DNA of 64,000 bases from Sphingobacterium sp. (GCA_031286695.1 JAITTY010000001.1:1-64000), one strand, 5' to 3'. Positions 1 to 9,268 are shown, counted from the first letter of the stretch. The notes: generated from the letters alone by a model not told the origin. Numbers and translations: made by a program.

Positions 1-55
1 GGGCAAGTTCTAAAACACCCAGTTTGTTCTTGATGATTTTTTCTTGTGTTGTCAT
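1..55 (-). CDS. IS481-family transposase, N-terminal fragment (truncated by window edge)
   Basis: Read on the minus strand from ATG at 55-53, the first 18 codons give MTTQEKIIKNKLGVLELA. This matches my memory of the N-terminus of Bacteroidota IS481-type (helix-turn-helix plus rve integrase) transposases. Only this start is present, so catalytic residues cannot be checked. It is the reason for calling the window edge an insertion sequence. The IS3 family is the main alternative. Confidence 0.6.
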   Translation of the reverse strand, partial: MTTQEKIIKNKLGVLELA

Positions 56-115
56 AACTCTAATCTATTTTACAGTTGTTAATTTATCGCAACTGTCAGA
101 TTAAGTCTTGACTAC
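1..115 (-). mobile_element. End of an IS481-type insertion sequence (continues off the window)
   Basis: The left edge holds the 5' end of a transposase gene and its outer non-coding end. An imperfect hairpin (taatct/agatta outside, acagttg 72-78 against caactgt 90-96) lies between the transposase start and position 104. The outer boundary is placed near 112-116 because the neighbouring copper-protein reading frame loses family similarity there. The exact terminal repeat and target duplication cannot be defined because the other end is outside the window. Confidence 0.6.
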
Positions 116-405
116 TTCACTTTAGCGCAATGTTGACAATGTTCGTGTGGATGTTTGAAACATTCCTCTGCACAGATCGTACATAATTCAGCACAAATTT
201 TAACAAACTGTCGACTATAGTGGCTTTCGAGAGAAAGAAGATCGGCAACAGTCGTACATAATATTGCACATTCCATATCTAATGCGATACATTTGGCCAT
301 GGCTTTAATGTCGCTTTCTTTGGTACAGGATTTGGCACAACTGTGGCAGGCTGTAACACATTGCCAGCAAGCTTCTATACAAGATTTTTCTATTGAATTT
401 ATCAT
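112..405 (-). pseudogene. Four-helix-bundle copper-binding protein (DUF326/Csp-like), 3' end apparently cut off by the IS
   Basis: The product is a small Cys-rich protein with repeated CxxxC spacing (CIEACWQC, CHSCAKSC, CAELCTICAEEC, HCQHC). This is typical of cytosolic copper-storage/DUF326 four-helix bundles that hold Cu(I) in a Cys-lined core. The Met at 405 fits the family start better than an in-frame Met at 459. The family normally continues after the HCQxCA segment with another Cys-bearing helix of about 15 residues. Here the frame ends two residues later at a TAG that lies in what looks like the IS end. I infer truncation by insertion: about 97 residues remain and the last helix is missing. 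Identity is fairly sure; truncation is an inference. Confidence 0.6.
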
Positions 406-629
406 AATAGTGTTATTAGTATACTGTTGTATATATCTAAATGTTTTTAAATAGGACAAGTCTGAAAAGTAAATGGTTTTATAGGAATTGAAGTCAGAGG
501 AATTTCGATAATTTTATCAGGCGTTTTTCAGTTTGATACAAAATGATGTTCAATTGATACGATTTACCTCCCGTCTTCGCAAATATTTATTCAATTTTAG
601 GCTTTCACCTATATGATGTATTACAATCA

Positions 630-2648
630 ATGAATAAAATATATTTGCTGCCTATTGCGCTCTTGCTGTTTTTTGGCCAAAGGACGGTTGCGCAAACTAC
701 AAACAAAGATCAGATTGGAAATCAGCAGATGCCGACCAATGGCATTTTTCAAGCGGATCCGACCGTATTCTACCATAAAGGATATTATTACCTTTACGGT
801 ACAAATGGTGATCCGGCAGAACAGCAAGGGTTTAAAGTGTATCAATCGAAAGATTTAGATTCTTGGGTAAGTCCGGAAGGAGCTAATTCAGGTTTTGCTG
901 CTGTAAAAGGCGATATTTTTGGCTCAAAAGGATTTTGGGCACCGCAAGTATGGTTTGAAAATGGGAAATTCTATATGGCTTACACAGCCGATGAGCATAT
1001 TGCAATTGCAGTCAGTGATACGCCAACCGGTCCTTTTAAACAGGCGGTTAAAGCGCCAATTGCTGTTGGACAAAAGCAAATTGATCCCTTTGTATTCCGC
1101 GATAGAGATGGAAAAAAATACCTGTTTCATGTAAGACTAAGGGAGGGAAATCGGATTTTTGTAGCGGAGCTGAAGTCGGATTATTCCGGAATAAAGGAAG
1201 AAACGCTGAAAGAATGTCTCCATGCAGGACTTCCCTGGGAAAATACGGCAAATGCTGATTGGGCAGTCAGTGAAGGTCCCACTGTCATTCGGGAGGGGAA
1301 ATATTACTATATGTTCTACTCAGCAAATGATTTTCGGAATAGGGACTATGCTGTGGGTGTTGCTATCGCTGAAAATATTTATGGTCCATGGAAAAAACTG
1401 GACGATCAGCCTGCCCTAAGCCAAAAAAATAGTGGATTTGCCGGAACTGGACATGGCGACATATTTAAAAAAGGCAAGCAATGGTATTACGTCTGTCATA
1501 CCCATTTTTCAGATGAAAAAGTTGCTCCTCGACGGACAGCCATCGTACCTATTCACTTCGTGGTAAATAGCAGCGGTGTTTTGATTCCGCAATTCGAAAC
1601 TGCAAAGTTTCGCTTTTTGAGCTCTGATCTGCAATCGAAGCAAAGTAGAAAATCTTATCAGACAGACGTAGCCTTTGGTGACCCTTTTATTGTATTCGAT
1701 CCACCTTCGGATCAATACTATTTATATGGGACCGGCGGAACCGAAAATGGTTTTATAGCCTATAGCTCCAAAGATCTAAAGACATGGAAAAAGGAGGGAA
1801 AAGTATACGATGCCAAACAGCCCAATGGTTGGGGAGAAAAGGATTTCTGGGCCCCTGAAGTCTATCGTGTGAACAACAAATATTACATGTACTATAGTGC
1901 TCACTGGAAAGAAAATCCTAAAAATGACTTGGAAAACTATCGTATTGGAGTTGCAGTGGCGGATAACCCACTGGGGCCATTTAGAGATCTGACCGGCAAA
2001 CCCATTTTTGACCCTGGATATCCCATCATTGACGCAAATGTTTTTAGAGATACAGATCATAGAAATTATCTTTTCTATTCACGCTGCTGCTACGAACATC
2101 CTGTAGAATCAGAAATTGCAGATTGGGCGAAGAAGAAATTTGGCTATAAAAATATTGAAGAAAGCTGGGTCTACGGAGTCGAATTGGATAGCAGTATGAC
2201 GAAAGCAATTGGGAGTCCGGTTCTTTTAATGCGCCCCCCAGCGACGATGCACGATGCACAGTCTGAATGGGAAAGTCGATCAGTTACTTCAGGTGAAGTC
2301 AATAGGCGATGGACAGAAGGCTCTTTTCTACTCAAAGAAAACGGAACATACTATATGATGTATTCGGCCAATTATTTCGCAGGAGCCAATTACGCTGTTG
2401 GCTACGCTACAGCAACCGCGCCTTTGGGAAGCTATCAAAAATCGTCATCCAATCCGATCATTGAAAAAAATACCAATAGAGGTGGAGTAATTTCGGGAAC
2501 AGGGCATAATAGTTTATTTCAAGACAGGGAAGGAAAAATCCGCTGTGTATATCATGGCCGCACTATACAGACGGGCGATCAACGTATTGTTTTTATCAGC
2601 GATGTTTCTTTTGATGAAACGGGAAAGTTGAATATCGTTACAGATTGA
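630..2648 (+). CDS. Secreted tandem-domain glycoside hydrolase family 43 protein
   Basis: The protein has 672 residues with a Sec signal peptide ending near VAQ (residue 22), followed by two five-bladed beta-propeller GH43 domains in tandem (about 36-335 and 345-672). Each carries the family's acidic triad: D43 (ADPTV), D152 (IDPF) and E215 (SEGP) in the first; D351 (GDPF), D468 (IDAN) and E563 (TEGS) in the second. GH43 enzymes are inverting alpha-L-arabinofuranosidases or beta-xylosidases acting on plant polysaccharide side chains; the exact substrate cannot be read here. No SusC/D genes are adjacent, so it appears as a stand-alone gene. It converges on a small minus-strand ORF nine bases downstream. 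Confidence 0.88.
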   Translation: MNKIYLLPIALLLFFGQRTVAQTTNKDQIGNQQMPTNGIFQADPTVFYHKGYYYLYGTNGDPAEQQGFKVYQSKDLDSWVSPEGANSGFAAVKGDIFGSKGFWAPQVWFENGKFYMAYTADEHIAIAVSDTPTGPFKQAVKAPIAVGQKQIDPFVFRDRDGKKYLFHVRLREGNRIFVAELKSDYSGIKEETLKECLHAGLPWENTANADWAVSEGPTVIREGKYYYMFYSANDFRNRDYAVGVAIAENIYGPWKKLDDQPALSQKNSGFAGTGHGDIFKKGKQWYYVCHTHFSDEKVAPRRTAIVPIHFVVNSSGVLIPQFETAKFRFLSSDLQSKQSRKSYQTDVAFGDPFIVFDPPSDQYYLYGTGGTENGFIAYSSKDLKTWKKEGKVYDAKQPNGWGEKDFWAPEVYRVNNKYYMYYSAHWKENPKNDLENYRIGVAVADNPLGPFRDLTGKPIFDPGYPIIDANVFRDTDHRNYLFYSRCCYEHPVESEIADWAKKKFGYKNIEESWVYGVELDSSMTKAIGSPVLLMRPPATMHDAQSEWESRSVTSGEVNRRWTEGSFLLKENGTYYMMYSANYFAGANYAVGYATATAPLGSYQKSSSNPIIEKNTNRGGVISGTGHNSLFQDREGKIRCVYHGRTIQTGDQRIVFISDVSFDETGKLNIVTD

Positions 2649-2656
2649 CCCATCGG

Positions 2657-2956
2657 TCAATCTGTCTTTTTTGGTATGGCCGGATTTTTGATATTTTCAT
2701 CCCAGTTGGCGGGAGATTTCTTTTTGGGGTTGATGCTGTTTCTTGTCTGCGGATTTTTATGTGAGTAGCTGATATTTTCCTCTTCTTCCGGATCGGTTTC
2801 ATCTATATCTGGCTCAGGATGTTCGATAGGATCAGTGTCAGTTGGATCGGGAATAGTGCGTTGTCCGAATAATCCTTTACGATACCAGATGTTACTAAAA
2901 TAATAGGCAATAATTAAACCTCGTTTTACTACTGCATGTTGCAATATCTCTTCCAT
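2657..2956 (-). CDS. Hypothetical charged small protein
   Basis: The protein has 99 residues. A short hydrophobic or aromatic N-terminal part (about 10-30) is followed by a strongly acidic, proline-rich middle (repeated D/E-P, about 36-62) and a lysine/asparagine-rich tail, so most of it is probably disordered. I recognise no domain. It starts at an ATG (2956) and converges with the GH43 gene. A real small envelope or stress protein is plausible but unproven. Confidence 0.4.
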   Translation of the reverse strand: MEEILQHAVVKRGLIIAYYFSNIWYRKGLFGQRTIPDPTDTDPIEHPEPDIDETDPEEEENISYSHKNPQTRNSINPKKKSPANWDENIKNPAIPKKTD

Positions 2957-3069
2957 TTTCGATTTCGTTTTAAGTGATACGATCCTTTTTTGAGGGATGG
3001 TATACTCTCCCTAAATGAACAACGTTAGGTGGAAAATAGTTTGAAAGATTTCAGGATTTGAAACAAAGA

Positions 3070-5238
3070 TCAATCGAGTAACATTTGCTCAGGAAATGGC
3101 TTAACAATAGGGAAGTAAAGGTGGACAGTGGTGCCCAAACCGACCTCTGATTCAATTGCTATACTTCCGCCCAATCGTTCCATTATCCGTTTCACGAGCG
3201 AAAGTCCAATCCCTGTACCGGGTATGGAACCTACATTGTCTGCTCTGGTAAACATTTCGTAAATATGAGGCAAGTGGTCATCCGGTATGCCAATACCGTT
3301 ATCCTTGATCTGATAATGCGTATAATCGTCTTCATGGGAACTATCTATTGTCACTAAAGGCCTGTCTGCTTGTGCAGAATATTTTATTGCATTAATAATT
3401 AGGTTGGAAAAAATTTGGTATGCGGCACTTTTTTCGCCCCAAATTGGTAATAGGGTACCAAAAGTAGGCTGACAATTATTGACATTATATAAAATACTGT
3501 TTTCTTGAAATATGCGTTGAATTGTATACGCCATGGGAAGTGGTTCCTTGTCTAAAATGCTGGAGCGGTGCTGACTCAACTGAACCATATTGTTGATAAT
3601 ATCTTCAATGTTCGTAACGCTTCGGCTGAAATTCTGGTACCACTTATTGATTTTTGTAAAGTCAATATTGTCGGAGTGCTGCTGTAGAAATTGTATGCCC
3701 ATTTTTAAGATGGACAAGGGGTTTTTTAAATCATGTGAAAGCGTATGAGTAAACATTTCCAGCTCATTGTTCAAACTCAGAAGCTCTTCATTCAGCAACT
3801 GACGTTCCTTTAATTTTGCAAAAATAGATTCTTTGATAATCTGATTCAGACGAAGAACAAAATTGATTTCAGCATCATTCCAGGGTTTGGCAACGTCATA
3901 GCGCATATCTGCCCAGATTTTGAGCTGCTTGTTCTCACGCGGTTCATTTTTTAGCTCCATCTGCATCACCTGATTGCGGTTTTCCTTTCTAAACCAAACG
4001 AGGTAATAATCGTTTTCTAAGCCAACCTTTAGATACATAAGTCCCGCAAAACCGAGTTTATCTTTAAAGTTATCCTGATGATTTAGCCGAAAATTATAGT
4101 CTTTGAAGAGGGCTTTATCGGTATGTTTTTGCAGGAATTGAATGATTTCATAAAATTGCGCTTTCTGCGGAGAATGGCCATAGTTAAAAACATCGCCCTG
4201 ATTGAATATCGCCAATCCATCTGCATTAACCAGCTGGGTCAATATATCCATATGCTGTATCAAAGCACAATTCACCATCTTATTTTCAGAGAGACTTCTT
4301 TTTAATTCTTCCTCGGCGAGTTTCAGAAGCTCCGTTCTTTCCAGCAGATTCTGTTTGACATGACTTTCATACTTACTGGTGGCTGCCTGGATGGCAAATG
4401 TACATAGCTTTCGCTGCTGCAGATCGACCACTCGCTCTTCATCGTTCTGTGCCACTACCAACCCCCAGAATTCGTCATCGATACAAATTCGAAAAAACAA
4501 GGCGCTTTGGACATTTATTTTTTTCAAAAAAAGCCGATGAAGCTCAGGTAAAGGTGATAACAAGCTCGAGAGCGGATCAATCCCTTCGTCTGTATAATAG
4601 AACTCCTGTCCCTCTAGATCAATATTGGGAGCATATCGATAGGAATAACTCCGATAGTATGACAAGACTTCCTCTGGCATGAAATCTTTCGAGAACTCTT
4701 TTCCTTTGAAATGGGCTTGTCCGTCTGCTGTATGCTCCGCAATCACTGAACTGTAACCCGTCTCCTGAATCTGCAAAACGAAAACCCGATCATAATTCAA
4801 TAACTTGTTGATGGCCGAACAAACACGACCCCAATTATTAGGCTGGATAGTGTCTAGCAAAAAATTAAGCTCATTTATTTTTTTTGCGGCAATGTATTTT
4901 TTGTGTTGTTGTTCCCATTCTATATAAAGGTATTCATCATGTCTCCGTAATTTTACGTAAACACGTTCTTTTCTTATTTTGATAGGTAAAATATGGCGAG
5001 ATTGTCCGTTTTCAAGTAAATCAACTACGGCATTTTTGATTTTGGATAGCGCTTCACCAAATGTATTGTTAAAACTATCAAAGAAATTAGTTCCTAAGAG
5101 GTCCTCTTTGGCGCCATGGTCTTTTACGACAGATTCGGTTATTCCAACGACATTAAAATGCTGATCTAAGATGACTAGACTGCCAAAAGATTGAAGCTTA
5201 ATGATGGTTTGATTGTTAGATTGAAATGTATGATTCAT
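3070..5238 (-). CDS. Phytochrome-like sensor histidine kinase lacking the N-terminal chromophore cysteine
   Basis: The protein has 722 residues with the phytochrome layout: PAS-like (about 10-115), GAF (about 130-300), PHY-like (about 310-470), HisKA with H502 in SHDLKNP, and HATPase with the N box (NLIINAIKYS), DNGIGIP and GTGIGLSLVKRI. The GAF end resembles bacteriophytochromes around the chromophore His (LSPLPELHRLFLKKINV, then WGLVVAQND). However, the short N-terminus has no Cys before the PAS-like domain, where bacteriophytochromes attach biliverdin. It has no membrane segment, so it should be cytosolic. No response regulator is adjacent, so it is an orphan kinase. It may sense light through non-covalent bilin or may have another ligand. 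Confidence 0.82.
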   Translation of the reverse strand: MNHTFQSNNQTIIKLQSFGSLVILDQHFNVVGITESVVKDHGAKEDLLGTNFFDSFNNTFGEALSKIKNAVVDLLENGQSRHILPIKIRKERVYVKLRRHDEYLYIEWEQQHKKYIAAKKINELNFLLDTIQPNNWGRVCSAINKLLNYDRVFVLQIQETGYSSVIAEHTADGQAHFKGKEFSKDFMPEEVLSYYRSYSYRYAPNIDLEGQEFYYTDEGIDPLSSLLSPLPELHRLFLKKINVQSALFFRICIDDEFWGLVVAQNDEERVVDLQQRKLCTFAIQAATSKYESHVKQNLLERTELLKLAEEELKRSLSENKMVNCALIQHMDILTQLVNADGLAIFNQGDVFNYGHSPQKAQFYEIIQFLQKHTDKALFKDYNFRLNHQDNFKDKLGFAGLMYLKVGLENDYYLVWFRKENRNQVMQMELKNEPRENKQLKIWADMRYDVAKPWNDAEINFVLRLNQIIKESIFAKLKERQLLNEELLSLNNELEMFTHTLSHDLKNPLSILKMGIQFLQQHSDNIDFTKINKWYQNFSRSVTNIEDIINNMVQLSQHRSSILDKEPLPMAYTIQRIFQENSILYNVNNCQPTFGTLLPIWGEKSAAYQIFSNLIINAIKYSAQADRPLVTIDSSHEDDYTHYQIKDNGIGIPDDHLPHIYEMFTRADNVGSIPGTGIGLSLVKRIMERLGGSIAIESEVGLGTTVHLYFPIVKPFPEQMLLD

Positions 5239-5404
5239 AATACCCCAAAACTCCTTATGATATACATAAATATAAGAAAAAAAATTACGACAACATAGAT
5301 CGAATCTTTATTAATAAAACGTGATAAAAGGTATAAAATTGCCTTATTGGGTTCTTTTTACTTTGAAATTAAAGTTGCTACCGAATTTCGGCGGACAAAA
5401 AGCA

Positions 5405-6031
5405 TTAATGTTGCATATTAAACTCTTTGGCTACTGCATGAGCCATTCCTTTGAGAAGTGATTTCCATTGCGGATAAGATGCGCCCATTTTAGCTGCTAG
5501 GCCAACAAGATAATTCCGGATATTATCACTCACATTTTCATTGTCAACATTGATGATCTCGTTTCTTCCAGCATATTGAAACAAGATGCTATTTCTCCGC
5601 TGTTCGATCAGAAAAGTTGACGATGAAATCCCTTCGAAAAAATGCGCAGTATTTTTATCTCCTGGATGGCTCGGGTCGGGGCAAGGTTTTAATGTTATAG
5701 CAAAAACACGATAGTCATTTGTTTTTTCTGAAATGAGGTTAACAACATTCACCCAATCATATCCATCACTACTTGGGAGCCCTGGTCCGGGAATATCCAG
5801 TCTAATATAATCATGTAATTCGAGTAAACGATCAATTGGAGTACCATAACCAGCCGTTAATTGAAACACAGTGGCAGGTAACTGCGCTAGTTCATACCAA
5901 TGATTGACCTTTCTAAGATTGTTTATAGCCAAATCATAGGCTAATTCGGCAATAGCTTCACTTGGAAACTCGAGGGATTCAAAGCAATCCAGATGCTTAC
6001 CTTCTTTCTGTTCCGGTATGATATTTTTCAT
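5405..6031 (-). CDS. Conserved hypothetical protein (unknown function)
   Basis: The protein has 208 residues and is soluble, with no signal peptide or transmembrane segment. The middle contains a glycine/proline/aspartate-rich stretch (LDIPGPGLPSSDGYDW, about 77-92) and PCPDPSHPGDKN (about 116-127), which look like loop motifs. I do not recognise a domain with certainty. It starts seven bases after the stop of the 50-residue protein at 6038-6190, which itself follows ku, so the three genes probably form one transcription unit. Confidence 0.6.
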   Translation of the reverse strand: MKNIIPEQKEGKHLDCFESLEFPSEAIAELAYDLAINNLRKVNHWYELAQLPATVFQLTAGYGTPIDRLLELHDYIRLDIPGPGLPSSDGYDWVNVVNLISEKTNDYRVFAITLKPCPDPSHPGDKNTAHFFEGISSSTFLIEQRRNSILFQYAGRNEIINVDNENVSDNIRNYLVGLAAKMGASYPQWKSLLKGMAHAVAKEFNMQH

Positions 6032-6037
6032 GATTTT

Positions 6038-6190
6038 TCACTTCTTATGCTTAAAATATTGAATTTCTTGCTCATGTTTTTTTGCCTCTTCAAGGGTATC
6101 AAAAGTACCCAGATTCCGACGTCTGTTCGTTTCTTTATCTGGATGCTTGGCATATATTCGATACTGCCCAGATTTTAGTTTACGTATCAT
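6038..6190 (-). CDS. Small AP2/integrase-arm-like protein (50 residues)
   Basis: The product (MIRKLKSGQYRIYAKHPDKE..., ending QYFKHKK) has a beta-strand/Arg-rich/helix pattern with GTFDTLEEAKKHE. It resembles the three-stranded AP2-like or Arm DNA-binding fold, and small proteins of this kind recur in Bacteroidota. It lies between ku (17 bases upstream) and the 208-residue hypothetical (7 bases downstream) on the same strand. A role in DNA binding alongside Ku is inference only. Confidence 0.6.
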   Translation of the reverse strand: MIRKLKSGQYRIYAKHPDKETNRRRNLGTFDTLEEAKKHEQEIQYFKHKK

Positions 6191-6207
6191 GGTACAGGGT
6201 GCTATGT

Positions 6208-6963
6208 TTAACCTAAGCTTGCCTTCAGTTTTGCAAGCAAATCATCTGCTTTTGTATGCTCTACTTTCATTTTTCGAATGGTCGGACGTTTCCCTTTGTC
6301 TTTTTGTTTAATTATTTTGAGGAGCTCGTCCATATATTCGTTTTTATAACTACTGATATCAAAGGATGCGCTGTGTTGTTCGATCAGTTGAGTAGCCATG
6401 TCCATTTCTGCTTTTTGAATTTTAATTTTACTGGGCAATTTCAGCTCATCCAGTGTCCTGATCTCCTGTTGATAACGTATTTTATTCAGAACTAATGCGT
6501 TTTGATAGGGCTTTATCAGGGCTAGATGCTCGACATTTCGCATTACGAATGACCCTAAGCCCGCCATCTTAGTTTTTTCCAATGCTTTGAGCAATAGTTG
6601 ATAGGCTTTTTCACCACCTTTTTGTGGCTCCAGATAGTAGGGGGTTTCAAAGTATATACTGTCAACATCCATTAGTTTGACAAATGCATGGAGATTGATA
6701 AGTTTAGTCTTTTCTGGACTTGCGTCTTCAAAATCCGCATCTTCTAACACGACATAATGGTCTTTCATGAAATATCCTTTGACAATATTGTCCCATTTAA
6801 CTTCTTTGCCGGTTTGTTCATTTACCCGCTTGAATTTAATGTTGGATAGGTCATTTCGATCAAGCATATCCAGATCCAAAGCCGCATTCTCCGTTGCACT
6901 ATATATTTTAATTGGGATATTGACCAAACCAAAACCAATAGCCCCCGTCCAAATTGCTCGCAT
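6208..6963 (-). CDS. ku: Ku protein, non-homologous end joining
   Basis: The protein has 251 residues and starts with the canonical bacterial Ku N-terminus MRAIWTGAIGFGLVNIPIKI, so the ATG at 6963 is preferred over an upstream in-frame Met. The beta-barrel Ku core (dimeric ring that slides onto double-strand ends) runs to about 225, followed by a Lys-rich tail. Bacterial Ku normally recruits the ATP-dependent ligase LigD; no ligD is in this window. It heads a minus-strand group with two small genes and is divergent from the FAD oxidoreductase gene. The neighbourhood (topoisomerase IB, trehalose, CsbD) suggests stress or stationary-phase DNA maintenance. Confidence 0.93.
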   Translation of the reverse strand: MRAIWTGAIGFGLVNIPIKIYSATENAALDLDMLDRNDLSNIKFKRVNEQTGKEVKWDNIVKGYFMKDHYVVLEDADFEDASPEKTKLINLHAFVKLMDVDSIYFETPYYLEPQKGGEKAYQLLLKALEKTKMAGLGSFVMRNVEHLALIKPYQNALVLNKIRYQQEIRTLDELKLPSKIKIQKAEMDMATQLIEQHSASFDISSYKNEYMDELLKIIKQKDKGKRPTIRKMKVEHTKADDLLAKLKASLG

Positions 6964-7091
6964 AAGTAAACTATTTATTGCTAATAAGATAACCTTGGTA
7001 ATGCTCAAATGGTTTGAAATTTAATAAAATGCCAAGCAAACTATTTCTTTTTAGAACTAGTTATACAAACATTTAATATGCTTTTATTACA

Positions 7092-8297
7092 ATGGATTTA
7101 AAGTCAAATGAACCTTTCTGGTTAGTAAAAAACGGTCTTTTAAACAATTACCCTTCCTTACAGGATGATCGCAGCTGTGATGTTCTTATCGTTGGAGGTG
7201 GCATTACGGGAGCCTTGATCGCACATCAATGCATGGGTGATGGAAAGAAATGTATACTTATAGACAAGCGTGAAATTGTGAACGGGAGTTCGGCGGCGAC
7301 AACTTCGATGTTGCAATATGAAATCGATGTGCCTTTGTATAGATTAAAGGAACTAATTGGCGAAGAGGCTGCAATAGCGAGCTACAGGGCCTGTGGAGAA
7401 GCAATTGGTAAATTGGGGGAAATCGCAAAGAAAATCCGGTCGAAAGCTGGTTTTAGAACAAAAAAATCACTCTACTACGCGGCTAGAAAAAAAGATGTCT
7501 CCTGGTTGAAGCAAGAGTTTGAATCCCGGCAAGAGGCGGGTTTTGACGTTAAATGGTTAACGGAACAAGATATCAGTGAACGTTATGCAATACAAGGCGC
7601 TTATGCAGGAATTCTCTCGGGGCTAGGGGCAAGCATTGATGCGTTTTGTTTTACACATGAGCTGCTGGCATACAACGTTAAAAGGGGGCTATTGATTTTC
7701 GACAAAACGGGGTTAGAAAACGTGGTTTATAAGCCAGGTTATAACGCTGTGATGACTTCAACTGGGGCTAAAATCAAGGCCAAAAAGATTATCTATTGCA
7801 CAGGCTACGAAACAACAAATCTTATCCCCGAAAAATTTGTTGACCTGTTAAGCACATTTGCAATTGTATCTGAAGTTGATAAAGAGCAATATCAGCGATA
7901 TCGCGATCTGCTTATCTGGAATACTGCTGAGCCATATTTGTATATGCGAACCACAGATGACAATAGGTTTCTAATTGGGGGAGAAGATGAGGAATTTAGG
8001 GATCCGGTCAAGCGAGATATGCTGATTTCGAAGAAGTCACTTAAATTAGAGAAGTCATTTAACAAAACGTTTGTCGATAGGACCTTTCGTACTGATTTTA
8101 CATGGGCTGGCACTTTTGGGACGACCAAGGATGGGTTGCCCTATATCGGAATACATAAAAAGTTTAAAAACTCCTACTTTGTGTGTGGTTTCGGTGGAAA
8201 TGGCATTACATTTTCTGTTGCCGCCATGGATATGGCATCATGTTGGCTGAATAACCTAAGCCATCCATTGGATGAATGGTTTAGGTTTGGCCGTTAA
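7092..8297 (+). CDS. FAD-dependent oxidoreductase (DAO family)
   Basis: The protein has 401 residues. The N-terminal Rossmann dinucleotide site is VLIVGGGITGALIAHQ (about 31-46), with the acidic beta-2 end CILIDKRE, and a C-terminal FAD-contact region reads FVCGFGGNGITFSVAAMD. This is the D-amino-acid oxidase/glycine oxidase-like fold, and it has no signal peptide. The substrate is unknown. It is transcribed away from ku and converges on the topoisomerase IB gene eight bases downstream. Its link to those DNA genes is not understood. Confidence 0.82.
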   Translation: MDLKSNEPFWLVKNGLLNNYPSLQDDRSCDVLIVGGGITGALIAHQCMGDGKKCILIDKREIVNGSSAATTSMLQYEIDVPLYRLKELIGEEAAIASYRACGEAIGKLGEIAKKIRSKAGFRTKKSLYYAARKKDVSWLKQEFESRQEAGFDVKWLTEQDISERYAIQGAYAGILSGLGASIDAFCFTHELLAYNVKRGLLIFDKTGLENVVYKPGYNAVMTSTGAKIKAKKIIYCTGYETTNLIPEKFVDLLSTFAIVSEVDKEQYQRYRDLLIWNTAEPYLYMRTTDDNRFLIGGEDEEFRDPVKRDMLISKKSLKLEKSFNKTFVDRTFRTDFTWAGTFGTTKDGLPYIGIHKKFKNSYFVCGFGGNGITFSVAAMDMASCWLNNLSHPLDEWFRFGR

Positions 8298-8305
8298 GCC
8301 GTTGC

Positions 8306-9268
8306 CTAATCGTTGTGTTTAAGCAAAAAACGATATAGTTTATCCTCTAGCTTTGCTAGGGGTAATTTACTTTTTATGCTGGGGAATTTTCCTTCCATAA
8401 ATAAACGCTGTATGGTGGGATGGATATAATAAGTCTGCGAAACAGTCTTCGTATTTCCGAGCTGCTCAGCTACCTGTTTAATGACCTTGTTTAATTGTCT
8501 TTTTCGTGCATTGAGTGCCTCTGCCTGTTTGGTTTGGGCGAGCTGGTAAAAAGCTTCCCGACTAGCTCCCCAGATGCGGATGCTTTTGCAGCTGATCTGG
8601 CCGGTAGAATTCTCCCTTAAATAGTGATTAAAGGCGGCACCACAGAAAGTACTTTCGCATGTAGCGCTATCAAGCTGAAATATCCTTCTGCCTTTCATTT
8701 TTAGAAGTTCTTCCAGAAGCTTCGCCTGCTGCCTATTGGACCAGGACTTTTGTTGGAAAACACCTTTTTTGCCTTTATAGGCCAAAGATATTGTATTGTT
8801 TTTGATGGTGACGTGCCTTTTTTCCAGCGTACTCAGGCCATAAGACTTATTGGTAAGGGTATAGCGCTTATTGCCGATACGAATTAATGTACTGTCCATT
8901 ATTTTAAAAGCAATTGCACACAATTTGTCCATATCCCAGACCTGATGTTTAAGATGTTTAGTGCTGATTTTTCTTAATTCCTGTAAGTATTTACCCATAA
9001 AAAGGATATTACTGAACTTTGCAGCCTGCCTTTGATCAACGAATTTCGCATGATATATATATTGTTTACGTTCTTTTTGGTCGAATCCAAAAGCTTGCAG
9101 ATCACTGGTGGCACTTTTGGCAATCCATACATTCTTCCAGTTGGGTGGAATAACCAGTTTTATAATTCTTTCTAAAATCTTTTTGTCAGATATTTCGGTT
9201 CCTGTTCTATCAAAATATTTAAAAGACTTGCCTACTTTCTTTCGTGTATAACCGGCTTTTACTTTCAT
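8306..9268 (-). CDS. DNA topoisomerase IB (poxvirus-like)
   Basis: The protein has 320 residues with an N-terminal beta-rich domain (PPNWKNVWI at about 41-49, HAKFVDQRQ) and a C-terminal catalytic domain. Visible catalytic elements are Arg in LIRIGNKRY, Lys in YKGKKG, a second Arg in KSIRIWGAS, and the nucleophilic Tyr near 281 in TYYIHP. These enzymes relax supercoils by a 3'-phosphotyrosine intermediate. The usual KDFRTW box is diverged to KSIRIW, but the Arg is kept. The gene converges with the oxidoreductase gene and is not in an obvious operon. Confidence 0.9.
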   Translation of the reverse strand: MKVKAGYTRKKVGKSFKYFDRTGTEISDKKILERIIKLVIPPNWKNVWIAKSATSDLQAFGFDQKERKQYIYHAKFVDQRQAAKFSNILFMGKYLQELRKISTKHLKHQVWDMDKLCAIAFKIMDSTLIRIGNKRYTLTNKSYGLSTLEKRHVTIKNNTISLAYKGKKGVFQQKSWSNRQQAKLLEELLKMKGRRIFQLDSATCESTFCGAAFNHYLRENSTGQISCKSIRIWGASREAFYQLAQTKQAEALNARKRQLNKVIKQVAEQLGNTKTVSQTYYIHPTIQRLFMEGKFPSIKSKLPLAKLEDKLYRFLLKHND

